NCBI GenBank assembly: GCA_002964805.2
Contig: PUDQ02000001.1
Span: 5,666,001-5,730,000, forward strand
Origin: Trametes villosa
Taxonomy: Eukaryota > Basidiomycota > Agaricomycetes > Polyporales > Polyporaceae
Length of the DNA stretch: 64,000 bases
Direction of reading: 5' to 3'
Shown here: in pieces, positions 33,398 through 42,894 of the stretch
How the letters are laid out: the number at the start of each line of letters is the position of its first letter
How positions within the stretch are numbered: the first letter of the stretch is position 1
Notes under the pieces: model-generated
The model's database searches: none
What the model was told of the DNA's origin: nothing
Seen by the model: the letters and a program-made list of their open reading frames with translations, nothing else
Made by a program: the position numbers and the translations under genes

Positions 33398-34841
33398 TCA
33401 GCGGCGCGCCAGCAAGCGCAGGAGATCAAAAGACAGACGTACAGCGGACTGGGTACGCGCGCGCGTGCCGGACCCGGACGCGACCGCGTTGGCCGAGGAC
33501 CTGCCGGCCACCGACTTGGCCTTGCCTTTAGCAGGCTCGGCTGCGAGGGCGGGGACGGTCTGCGGCGTCGCGAAGTTCGCGGAGACGACCTGGCCGGTGG
33601 TGTTCAAGGCCGCGATCGCTGAGAGGGCGTCAGCAGCAGGCGAGAGGAGCAGAGACCAGGACACTTTACCGCGTGGAAAGCGCTGTTGATCGTACCAGGC
33701 CGCGTACGGCACGCCGGGCTCAGGGCCGAAAATGCAGCGGCGGTGGTGTTGCGCGCACCGGTGGCAACGCGGCGCGTCCTCTTGAAGGATGCAAGTCTGG
33801 CCGCGCTCCGCACACTTCGCACAACGTGGGTACTGCTACACCGGAGGAAGAAGGTCAGCGCTACCGCGCACCTGTAGGAGGACAGGCGGACGCACCACCC
33901 AGTTGGCGAGCAGCTCGGGCTCAGGCGCGCGAGTGGCCTTGCTCTTCGCGGAGGTGCGCGCCTTCTTGGCAGGCGGCGCCGAGGTGGTAGACTGGCCCCG
34001 CGTTGCAGAGCGGGTCGCGCGAGCGGGCCCAGTGTCGTCTTCTTCAGACTCCGACTCATCGCTCTCCTCCTCGACCAGGTGGTCCAGGTCCAGGGACACC
34101 TCGGGGGTTCGGTCGCGCTTGCGCGGCGCCGGAGCACCCGCGGGAGTAGCCGACGAGGTGCGCGACGGGACGGCGACGTGGTCGAACAACTGTGTGCGCG
34201 GGGTTGTGAAGTTGCGCGGGCGCGGTTTGGGGCGTTCTGGGACGGCGGCCAAGTCCGGCTCCTTCTCGGGGGTCGCGAAGGCGGAGGTGGAACGGCGAGC
34301 GGACGCGCCCAGAGCTCGGAGACGGTCCATCGCGGAAAGCGCAGCCGGCGGCGCGAGGGAGGCATAGTTGCGCGCTCCAGCACCGCGCGGTGCAGCCTCG
34401 CGAGACTCGAAAGGTGCGGCGCGACGAGCCTCGTCTTCAGCAGCGCGGCGGGCAGCCTCAGCGGCCTGGGCGCGCTCATCTGCCTGCAGCAGGGCGCCGC
34501 TCGCCCACTCCGGCCACATGTCGCGAGCGCCAGGTAGGCGGCGCGCGATAACATGATGGACGCGGTCCGCATACGCGGCGAGGCGCGAAGGGTCGACCCC
34601 GGAGGCGATCGCGGTGTCCTAGCAAGAGGGCGTCAGCGGGCGCAGTGGTAACAGGAGTCGCGGCTAGGCGTACCAAGGCGGTGGCGACCTGCTCCGCCCA
34701 CAAGAGGTAGTCGGTCGCATCGGCGACACCGCTAGGCTCAGACATCCACAGAGGCTCCAAGACTTCGTCCAGGAGCGCCAGGGCGACGCCGGCGTGTCCG
34801 TCAAGAGGTGCGGGCCCCGCGGACGAGGACTGGCTAGACAT
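33398..34841 (-). CDS. Antisense four-exon gene inside LTR element B, Zn(II)2Cys6-type cluster
   Basis: Exons: 34841-34674, 34618-33896, 33835-33670 and 33618-33398, giving 425 residues. The introns are 55, 60 and 51 nt with GT...AG and CTGAC branch sites. Lengths and positions are identical in the second copy at 55,314. The product starts MSSQSSSAGP and continues with a conserved domain (ALLDEVLEPLWMSEP, YLLWAEQVATAL, AAYADRVHHVIARRLPGARD, MWPEWASGAL). An Ala/Arg-rich region and an acidic stretch follow, then PRCAKCAERGQTC...RCHRCAQHHRRC, near residue 300. The spacing C-x2-C-x6-C-x8-C-x2-C-x6-C matches the fungal Zn(II)2Cys6 cluster. Without splicing the frame breaks. Role in the element is unknown; DNA or RNA binding is an inference. 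Confidence 0.75.
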
Positions 34842-35748
34842 TGGGAGCGGACACCAGCGGGCGGACGAGGACACGTCAGACGGTCGAGGGGACAGCCCAG
34901 CGCGAGCGCACTGGCCTTATAGCGAGCAGCGCGCGGGCCGCGCGTGGCGCGGAGGCTTGCGCAGGCAACGCGACCCGCAGCGCGGCAAGGAACCAGGCAT
35001 CGCGAAGAGAGGACCGCGCTCGCGCTTAGCGCTACCCTGCGAGGCGTGGCGATGGGGTGATTTGGCGCCTACCGGTGACCATCATGGAGGCCCCTACTGC
35101 GTGCGGCGTGTAGGACGTGTTCCGCCTCATGAGAACCGCCAGGCGCGTACCCGCGAAGTCACCGATGTGTCAAGACGCCTCGTTACTCAACCAGCTCATC
35201 ACAAGCGCCCGTCGCTACTCGGCCTCGCCCTTCCCGCGCTCCTGCGCTATCTCGCCACCAGAGCCGAGCGCGCGCGAGTCGCACCCAGTGCGCGCGCATC
35301 CCTTGAGGCCTAGGAGCGCACTGGTGTCCGTAACACCGGGCCACAAGTCGCGTTAGTGCAGCGCAGCGGTTCGGATCACGACGGCCTCGCGCGCGCGACT
35401 GCAATAGACGTCAACCTGCGGCGGCCTGGCCGCGGAAGACCCTATCCTCCATCAAGCGAAGAATGGTGTCGCGCGCGCATATCCCCTTCGCGTTCCCCAT
35501 TAGCGAGCATCCGGGAGACTGCCGACCAGCGAGCGGGCGCGGTACACGCTGATCAAGCACGTTGCGACACACTGAGCGCAAACTCCGCGACCTTCCGTTC
35601 TCCACCCTCCACAGCGCGGGCGGGTGCGCCTCACATCACGCTTTGTCGCTGCACCTCTAGCGACGCGAAGTGTCCGGTTCCCGCACAGCGCGCACGCACG
35701 CGCCACGATGGCCGACCGAGGACGGTCGGGATTTCAGTGGGGGGGAGA
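34842..35748. other. Internal region of element B before the 3' LTR
   Basis: It is conserved between elements B and C and would contain the promoter of the antisense gene. No convincing gene was seen. It ends in the polypurine tract (about 35,738-35,748). Confidence 0.5.
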
Positions 35749-36463
35749 TGATACGCCCGGTGCACCGCTGACTCCAAAAATCGCGACACAGGCGGCGGCG
35801 CGCACACTTGGATTTCGCGATGGCAGCGCGCGCGCAGAGCTCGCGACAGGGCCTTGGGAGCAAGTGCACGCAGTAGCTCATTGGGCAGCGCGGAGCGCGA
35901 GTCACTGTCAAGAGGCGGGCGCAGCACACGCGGGGCCCTATCAGGTGCGGGCGCTAATGGCGCGGCAGGCATTCCGAGCGCGCGCGCAGTGGGTGCGCGG
36001 CGGGCGCGACGGTCCGCGCGCGGCGCGGAGCGGTTCCCGAGAAGAAGTCTAGGCCGCGCTCGGGTCCAGGCTTAGGTAGTTACGATCCCTCCATGTATCT
36101 TCGCGCCTCGGGCGCTAGACAATTCAGATTCCTTTCCCCCTCACCCTCAGGAGCTCAATTGTGTCTGCGTCTCCCTTTGCGAATAGCGTCCTGCGTTGCG
36201 TTGCGTTGCGTTGCGAACTGCGCCCCTGCGTCTTCCCTAGCGTTCCCGCTTGTGCTCTCGCTGCGAAGCCTACCCGCCAGCACCCCGTGTACGCGTTGCG
36301 ATCCGCGCGAGACTTGCCAGCGCATCGCGCTTCAGCCGCAAGGGCACCCCGACTCGAACCTCGCTTCTCCCCCCCGCTTCGCGCTTAGCTTCCCTACAGG
36401 CCTCGTCCTCCGAAGGCCCTCGGCCTGTCTCTGGTTGTCCCTAGGGGATAGTTGAGTGCATCA
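35749..36463 (+). repeat. 3' LTR of element B
   Basis: 715 bp, TGATACGCCC to TGCATCA. It is directly followed by LINE coding sequence without a spacer. Confidence 0.88.
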
Positions 36464-39025
36464 ACGGGGGGACCGTAAGGGTCCTTGGTGCTAGGGTTGG
36501 AAATGCCGCTGAGCAGTCGGCAGCGTGGACCGGAATGGTTGAGATTATCAAAAAGAATCTGGAAAGGTGGGGAAGGAGGAAGCCGACGCTGTATGGGCGT
36601 AAATTGGTCGTCGGCCTAGAAGTAGGAAGCAGAACTCAGTTCTTAACGGCAGCGCAGGGAATGCCGAAGGTGATCGAAGACGAACTTACTCGAATAATTG
36701 GCAACTTCATGTGGGATGGGGCGAAAAAGCCACCGATAAGCAGGGGAACTCTGTCGAGGCCTGTTAATAAGGGTGGGCTAGGACTGCTAGAACTGGCTGC
36801 TAGAAACGAGGCGATAGAACTAATGTGGGTCAAGGCGTATCTGAGTCTGCATGGGAAGAGGCCGAGATGGGCTCACCTTGTGGACGAACTTTACGCGAAA
36901 ACGCCAGCTGCGGCGTCGCGGTCGGTCGATAGGTCTGTAAGAACAAACGTCTTCATGCAGGACTGGGAAGTTAGTACAAGGGCAAGCGTGGGGCTCCCGG
37001 CCGCGCTGAAAAGTATGGTTAAAATGGCGAAGAAGTGGAATGTTAGGCTGGATCCGCTCTTGCCTACAATGTGTGTGCGGCTAGCGCTGCCAATCTGGTA
37101 CCATCTCGGTGTGGAGAAACATAGAAGCATCGCAAACACCGTTTCTGGGAAGTGTCTGCGGGATAAACATGGCGTAAGAACGGTGCAGGACTGTGTAACG
37201 GCGGCGGCCAGGCTGGAGCCGGCCGCGGACATGGCGAATCGACACGCGAAGAATGCGACCTGCAGGTGTAGGCCGTGCCATGACGACCGAATGCAGCGTG
37301 GATGCGACAATCCGCATAGGTGTGCGATGGCGGCGGAGAAGATGATCTCGAAGCTTAAGCCGTTATGGAAGCCGGGTCAAGAACATGAGGAGCGGGATGG
37401 GCTGTCACTCACTAGATCAAGAATAAGGGGAAACGAGACGGCAAGGGCCGAAAATGGCGCTGTCCTCTTTGACCCGTCTGTCCGGACGACTCTACCGCTG
37501 TCGGCGAACTTCAGAGTGTTCGGGACTAAAGCAGGCGAAGCTGACGTACCGCCGAAACGGGCGCCGCGGCCATTCGCGATTCAGGAGGAGGCCGTGGTCG
37601 TGTTTACTGATGGTTCATGCGAAAACAATGGGTGTATGAACGCGGAGGCTGGAGCCGGGCTGTGGTATGGCGAGAACGATGAAAGGAATGTGGCGGAAAG
37701 GGTCCCTGGAGAAAAAGTGACCAATCAGAAAGCGGAGCTATTTGCGGTGGCAATTGCGGCGCACAAGACCCCGCCTTTCGCGCCGCTCGAGGTGGTCTCG
37801 GACTCGAAACTTGTGGTTGACGGATTCACAAAGTTTGTTAGCAAATGGGAAGATAATGGCTGGACTGGCGTCGCGCATAACGATATAATAAGAGACGTCT
37901 TGGCCCGACTCCGCGCCAGGTCGGCGCCGACAGCTTTCCGTTGGGTTAAGGGCCATTCCGGTGTCCCAGGCAATGAAGGGGCTGACCGGCTGGCGGCGGA
38001 AGGTGCAAAACGACCGCGAAGCAGCGTGATGGAACTGCCGCCGCCCAAGCCGGGGTATGTGGCTAATGGGGTCAAACTCGGAATGCTCTCACAGAAGTTG
38101 GCATACAAAAACATATGTGCCAAGGGCCTTGACAAACCGAGGAGGAAGACGATATTGATGGTCCAGAGGGTGTTGGCGTCCCTGGAAGAATGGAAATGCT
38201 TCCCGACGGCGGCAAAACTATGGATGAGCATCAGAGCGCCGGACATGAGGAAAGCAATGAGGGACTTCTGGTGGAAGGCCCTGCATGATGCTCTAAAAGT
38301 GGGAGCGTACTGGGAAAACATTCCCGGCTACGAGCAAAGAGCGGTTTGTCAGTCGTGCGAGGTGGAAGACTCGCTAGAACACATACTAATGGAGTGCAAA
38401 GAGGCGGGGCCGACCTATGTCTGGCCCCTTGTTCGAGCGATCCTTCGTAAGAGGGGTGTGGTGGTACCCGACATGAGTTTCGGGATAGTACTAGCTGCGC
38501 CGTGCCTGACGCTGGGCGGAGTGCTGGAGGATGTCGAATGTGTGAGCGAGCGTTTTGTGAGAATTATACTAACGGAGTCCGTACACCTTATATGGAAGCT
38601 ACGGTGTGAAAGGGTAGTTGACCCGGAGTATGACGCGGTGAATAGGCATAAAGAGCAAGAGATACAGTCGAGGTGGATGGCGGCAGTCAACAAAAGGCTT
38701 ATGATTGATCAGCTACTAACGAGTAAGAAACTCGGTAAAGCGGCGCTTAGTAGGGATGTAGTGCTAGGAACGTGGAGTAAGGTGCTACAAGATAGGGAAG
38801 CGCTTCCCGATGACTGGATATTTGAGTCCGGGGTTTTAGTGGGTAGTCCCTGGCTGCCTGGATGACGGGCAGCATGAGCAGGGGAGTCCCACACGACAGG
38901 TATACCCTGTGTGCGTAAATGCATTTCCCCGGGGTGCTTGGGGCGAAAGCCCCGCCAACCTGCAATGATAACTAGTATGTGCCTGCATGGCCCAGGGTTA
39001 TCAGCACCATAAAAAAAAAAAAAAA
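36464..39025 (+). mobile_element. 5'-truncated LINE (Tad-like) ending in poly(A)
   Basis: The coding frame is open from the LTR junction at 36,464, runs to 38,865, and is followed by about 145 bp of 3' sequence and an A15 tract (39,011-39,025). The endonuclease and reverse transcriptase parts are missing. The 3' poly(A) and 5' loss are usual for LINE insertions, but the cut exactly at an LTR end suggests that LTR element B inserted into or recombined with it. Confidence 0.85.
36535..38865 (+). pseudogene. LINE ORF2 remnant: RT-connection region plus RNase H
   Basis: 776 codons from ATG 36,535, and the frame is open further back to the LTR. The first part (MVEIIKKNLERWGRRKP, FLTAAQGMPKVIEDEL, FMWDGAKKPP, KGGLGLLE) is the segment that follows the reverse transcriptase in LINE ORF2 proteins. 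An RNase H domain follows with all acidic residues visible: VVFTDGSCENNG, NQKAELFAVAIAA, VVSDSKLVV and GHSGVPGNEGADRLA. Near the end a C-x2-C-x8-H-x4-C zinc-binding motif (CQSCEVEDSLEHILMEC) is present, as in many fungal LINEs. The frame is intact, so the loss of the upstream half may be fairly recent. Confidence 0.85.
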
Positions 39026-39748
39026 GACTCGGAGGCGTGGACGAGTGGTAACGAGCACGTGCAGCGTGACTACACGCGTCTAACTAGAGCCTTGGGCGCC
39101 GCGGCGCCCCGCTTCTTGCTCTCGTCTCCCACCATCATCGCGACAAACGCCTGACAACGATACCGAAGCTTAGATTCGGCCATTTCAGGCAGTCTCTACT
39201 CACGCGTTGTAGGTGTGATCAACTTGTACCCCAGAGCACGTCGCGCTATCGCCTCTACTGTCTGCTCGGTCAATCTGATGCTTGCATCTATGCCGCATCA
39301 TGCTAATAATGCTAGGCCTGGACGCCTCCATCTCCTGCTTCTTCTTATGCTTAGGGAGAATATACGGCGACTGTGCGCTACTCAGAAGATCAGAGGCGGA
39401 TAGCCGACCGCTGCACGTCCACATATACGGCACAGGGAGAAGATACGGCGACTGTGCGGTAGTCGAGAAGACCGGAGGCGTACATCGTAACAACAGGTGT
39501 ACGCGCAAATGCTGACTTTACAGGACAAATGTGTGCTTTGCTTTCTAGGAGGGACCGCTGCGCTCGGACCATCGCGTCAGCCTTGTCTTCAAACCTTCCT
39601 TCAAGAAGCTGCCCGTTCCGTCAATCTCGACATCCATGCGTATCTGCCTGCGGACGCTGTCATAGCGGCTCAGCGACCCCATATAAAGCTCATTCATTTT
39701 CTGACCTAGCGGGTATCCTCACGCCACGACCGCACGACCCACTCCAAC
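39026..39748. other. Upstream part of a tandemly duplicated segment
   Basis: From about 39,300 this matches the stretch from about 40,530 (TTCTTCTTATGCTTAGGGAG versus TTCTTTTTCTGCACAGAGAG; then AGAAGATCAGAGG and CTCGGACCATCG blocks). It ends at the repeat-peptide gene, with a TATAAAG box at 39,682-39,688. No other gene was seen. Confidence 0.6.
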
Positions 39749-41075
39749 ATGGCTCAATTCAAGCACCTCTACGCCTTCGCCGCTGCGCTCATGTATATCC
39801 TCAGTGCCGTGACCGAGGTAAGCACCGTCGCCTTGTGCAGCGTACGCATTTTCAACACTCCTCACATGACAGTCTTCCGCGGCCCCCACCGACGTCCGAG
39901 TACCCGTCGAGGCACCTCTCCTTGGCCGTGCCCCCAAGGCCGTTGAGGCTCCCCTCCTCCGCCGCGCTGCCGTGGTGGGAGTACCCGTTGAGGCGCCGCT
40001 CCTCCGCCGTCTCCCCAAGGCCGTCGAAGCCCCCCTTCTCCGCCGCGAGCCCGAGGCTGTCGAGGCCCCGCTCCTCCGCCGCGTTCCCGAGGTTGGAGTA
40101 CCTATCGAGGCACCGCTCCTGGGCCGCGAGCCCAAAGCTGTTGAGGCCCCGCTCCTCTAGAGGCCGAACGTCTGACGACGAACAGTGGTGAATAACAACT
40201 TGAAGTGGTGAATAACAACTTGAATGGGGTACGCAGCCGCTGCGCCTCGTACGTCGAGCTGTCCTGACCGTGATCACCATTCAGACGAGTAGAACCGGAA
40301 AGCGTCGTGTAACGAGTGGCGTTGTACGTGCGGTGGTTATGTTGTATTTTCGTGTAGCATCCTATCGCCACGGTCGTAACTTCTCGAGAGGCTTTGGGAC
40401 CGCGCTTGATGTCAGGCATCACTCGCAGTTGCCACCACTAGCGTGATAATCGGGTCGGGTACCTCGGGCTACTATCACCTTCAAGTTCACTGTCTGCTCA
40501 CTCGATCTGCTCCGTGCATGCCATCCTACTATGCCTTGGACGCCTCCATTACCCGCTTCTTTTTCTGCACAGAGAGGCCATACGACCCGACTACTGTGCA
40601 CTGGCTGAGAAGATCAGAGGTGGCGTACGTCTGAACTTTGACAAGTGCACGCACATATGCTGACACTTAGAGGGCAGATGTGAACCCTGCGCTACAGGAG
40701 GGGCCGCGGGGCTCGGACCATCGTGTCAGGCTTGCCTGCAGGACGTCCGTCAATGGAAGGCTCAGCCGCAAGTTGTACTGTCAAACTCAACGCCCATGCG
40801 TGCCTGGCTGCGAACGCCGGCGGCTCAACAGCTCATATAATGGCCACCCTCGCCTGGCAGGTGTCCTTACGCTACAGCCGCGCAACCGACTGTCGCTCCA
40901 CTATGGCCCAGTTTAAGCAGCTCTACACCCTCGCCACCGCGCTCCTGTACATCCTTGGTGTGGTGACCGTGGTAAGCACCATCACCTTGTGCAGCGTATT
41001 ACCTGTTCAACGCGCCCCATCTATATGGCAGTCTTCCGCGGCCCCCGCTTCCGCCGTGCGAGTGCCCGTCGAGGC
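39282..41075 (+). repeat. Tandem segmental duplication carrying the repeat-peptide gene
   Basis: Unit 1 (about 39,282-40,190) and unit 2 (about 40,500-41,075) share upstream blocks, a TATA box 67 bp before the ATG, the signal-peptide exon and the intron position. Unit 2 is cut at 41,076 by a Copia-type LTR. The 40,161-40,902 stretch between the two genes contains no other gene. Confidence 0.65.
39749..40160 (+). CDS. Small secreted protein with seven (V/I)EAPLL repeats and Arg-Arg sites
   Basis: Two exons: 39749-39817 (23 codons, signal peptide MAQFKHLYAFAAALMYILSA) and 39873-40160, with a 55-nt intron, giving 118 residues. The intron falls at the end of the signal peptide. The mature part starts SSAAPTDVRVP and contains seven copies of VEAPLL or IEAPLL. 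Four are followed by RR and two by GR; the last ends the protein. Linkers are of two types (xPKA/xPEA and a longer one ending VGVP). Repeats divided by dibasic sites are the layout of Kex2-processed fungal repeat precursors (pheromone-like, repellent or ribosomal-peptide precursors). A TATAAAG box lies 67 bp upstream. A damaged tandem copy is at 40,903. Processing is an inference. Confidence 0.7.
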
Positions 41076-41087
41076 TGACGCGAGTTG
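40903..41087 (+). pseudogene. Second repeat-peptide gene, truncated by a Copia LTR
   Basis: Exon 1 (40,903-40,971) encodes MAQFKQLYTLATALLYILGV, similar to the signal peptide at 39,749. The intron is 40,972-41,031. Exon 2 begins SSAAPASAVRVPVEA and then runs into the LTR (TGACGCGAG) at 41,076, which supplies Asp-Ala-Ser and a stop. The break falls inside the first VEAPLL repeat, so no repeat peptide can be made. Confidence 0.75.
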
Positions 41088-42360
41088 AGGTTAGGGTTGC
41101 GGCAACTGCCGTCTGGAGGGGCTGGTCGGAGAACGAACTTGATTTTCGTATGGTACACGGACGCTCGTCTCGCTCTCGTCGGCCTTACGCGTTTGGACGG
41201 GGTACACACTAGTACTAGAAAATTCAGCTCGATCTGTGCTTGCTTGCTTGCCGCGTCCCTGCAACCACTTGAATTTTCTACACAAACGCGTACTATCTGA
41301 CCCCAGCCTGTTGGTTGCTTGTTGCTTGTTGCTTGCTGCTTGTTTGTTGCCACACCATTCTCTGCCGTCATGTCTCTCGACGCAACACTCATTCGCTTTC
41401 CCCTCCTCAATGACACGAACTACTGGGAGTGGTCGATGCGCATGGAAGCGCTTCTCGTCAAGAAGAAGCTGTGGAAGCTCGTCCAGCCGGACCTGACGCC
41501 TCCGAAGTCGACGCCGAAGGAGAACGAGGAGAGCTGGGTGAAGTCGCAGTTGGAGGGCCGGGATGCTGAGAAAATGGCGGAGGCGCGCGCGGAGATCATG
41601 GAGAAGGTGGAGACGTCGCAACTGGCTCACGTACGTGACTCGGATCCTATGGTCATCTGGGAGGCTCTGCAACAAGTCCACATCGCCGATGGCTTCGCAA
41701 CGCGCCTCTCCCTACGCCGTGAATTCCTCCGCTTGCGAAAGCATGAGGATGAAACGATGACGGGCTGGGTTGGCCGGGTGAAAACCCTTGCGCTTCGGCT
41801 GAAGGACGCCGGGGTGAAGACGGACGATGAAGACCAGATCCTCACGCTCACGAACGGTCTCCCCCCCTCATTCGAATCATTCGTCATTTCCCTCGATGCC
41901 ACACCCGATTCCGACATGTCGCTCTCACACGTTGTCAGACGCTTGCTGAATGAAGAAGCCCGCCGGAGGAACGATGAGACGGGGTTGGATGATGGACGGC
42001 CGTCGGGTGGGGTGTTTGTTGCTGCGAGGTCGAACCCGCCGGGGAGGGTCTCCCAAGGTACGCCGTCGCCGGGCGCTCAGCCGAATGGACCGCCTTCGTG
42101 TTGGAAGTGCGGCAAGTCCGGACATATCCGTGTGTACTGCAAGGAAGTGCCGACTCAAGGGACGCCGTCGGGGGTAGCTCAAGTCGCATGGTCGCAAGAT
42201 GACTACCTCGACGCTGACCGCCAGTTTGGCTCGCTCGAACTCGGACACACGATCATCTAATGGACGCTGGGACGTTTGGACGAGGGGACGCTGTTTGAAG
42301 CAGTTGCCGAGGGGACGTGACGCGAGTTGAGGTTAGGGTTGCGGCCAGCTGCTGTTGGGG
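41076..42360 (+). mobile_element. Copia-type gag-only LTR element
   Basis: The 5' LTR begins TGACGCGAGTTGAGGTTAGG at 41,076. The same sequence recurs at 42,318 as the start of a 3' LTR that loses similarity after about 40 bp. Between them lies only a gag gene; no integrase or reverse transcriptase was found. The 3' end of the 5' LTR is not certain (about 41,280-41,300). Confidence 0.75.
41370..42260 (+). CDS. gag: Copia-type Gag with CCHC zinc knuckle
   Basis: 296 residues, single exon. The N-terminal Copia gag region starts MSLDATLIRFPLLNDTNYWE and contains VKKKLWKLV, MVIWEALQQVH, LSLRREFLRLRKHEDETMTG and LTNGLPPSFESFVISLD, the usual UBN2-like order. A zinc knuckle CWKCGKSGHIRVYC (C-x2-C-x4-H-x4-C) lies at about residue 244. 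A stop codon follows soon after, where protease would normally continue in frame. The product could be packaged or could package RNA with the help of another element. Confidence 0.88.
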   Translation: MSLDATLIRFPLLNDTNYWEWSMRMEALLVKKKLWKLVQPDLTPPKSTPKENEESWVKSQLEGRDAEKMAEARAEIMEKVETSQLAHVRDSDPMVIWEALQQVHIADGFATRLSLRREFLRLRKHEDETMTGWVGRVKTLALRLKDAGVKTDDEDQILTLTNGLPPSFESFVISLDATPDSDMSLSHVVRRLLNEEARRRNDETGLDDGRPSGGVFVAARSNPPGRVSQGTPSPGAQPNGPPSCWKCGKSGHIRVYCKEVPTQGTPSGVAQVAWSQDDYLDADRQFGSLELGHTII

Positions 42361-42894
42361 GAATGAACCTTCACGAACCGGTTATTTGCCTGGGCCGCCA
42401 TACAATTTAAACCGGCTGGTCCCGTGAAGGTTCACGAACTCCCCGGGGCCTCCGAGGCTGGCCTTGGGCCTCCGTTCGGCTTCTCGGCAGCCTGCCAAAT
42501 GCAGTAATGGATTGATGGCCTCCCCGGGGCCGCCTGGCGCATTCCCAATTTGGTCGGCAGCCTCGGGGCTGCCCCCGCCGGCGCCTAGATCTTGTCCGAA
42601 TGTGGTATATTCCCCCCGGGCTTCTCGGACATCTTGCAGGCCTCCCAAATTGGTCACGCAGGCTTCCAGGCACACGGTGAACGTCTTGATCTGGCCACTC
42701 CCCACCAAGTCGTAGGCGCCCATACCGGGAATTTGTCGAAGTCCCTCATGGCCTGTTCTGTACCACTGTATGTATATAGTATCGCCTTTTCATGCAAATG
42801 TAATGACAAGAAACCAGTTCATTCACATAGGTAGCACATGATATTGATGCAGGTAGATATTCTGGGTACACAGGTAGCGGGAAAGGCCCCCTAT
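42361..42894. other. No firm gene; short repeated GGCCTCC-type words
   Basis: It contains an inverted pair (GAACCTTCACGAACCGG and CCGGCTGGTCCCGTGAAGG, 42,365-42,432). A minus-strand frame (42,723-42,382) encodes GGPGE-type repeats; I cannot say whether it is coding. Confidence 0.35.

Larger units (their letters stand above)
28918..36463 (+). mobile_element. Gypsy-type LTR element B: gag plus antisense gene, no pol
   Basis: The LTRs are at 28,918-29,597 and 35,749-36,463. The candidate primer-binding site is at 29,601. A purine-rich tract (AGTGGGGGGGAGA) lies directly before the 3' LTR, so the element reads rightward. Internally there is one long gag frame and, on the opposite strand next to the 3' LTR, a spliced gene. 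I found no protease, reverse transcriptase, RNase H or integrase motif in any frame, so it should need enzymes from an autonomous relative. The flanks (TCCGG left, ACGGG right) do not form a target duplication, consistent with nested or recombined copies. Confidence 0.8.

Noticed and set aside
34368..34556. Plus-strand frames inside the antisense gene as separate genes
   Set aside because: They are shadows of the high-GC minus-strand exon. The minus strand has matching splice signals and a second copy with the same structure.
39030..39100. A tRNA gene just after the LINE poly(A)
   Set aside because: GGCGTGGACGAGTGGTAACGAG looks D-arm-like, but no T arm or acceptor stem can be built.
41080..41110. 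Telomere-like TTAGGG in the Copia LTR
   Set aside because: Only one TTAGGGTT per LTR copy; it is not a tandem array.
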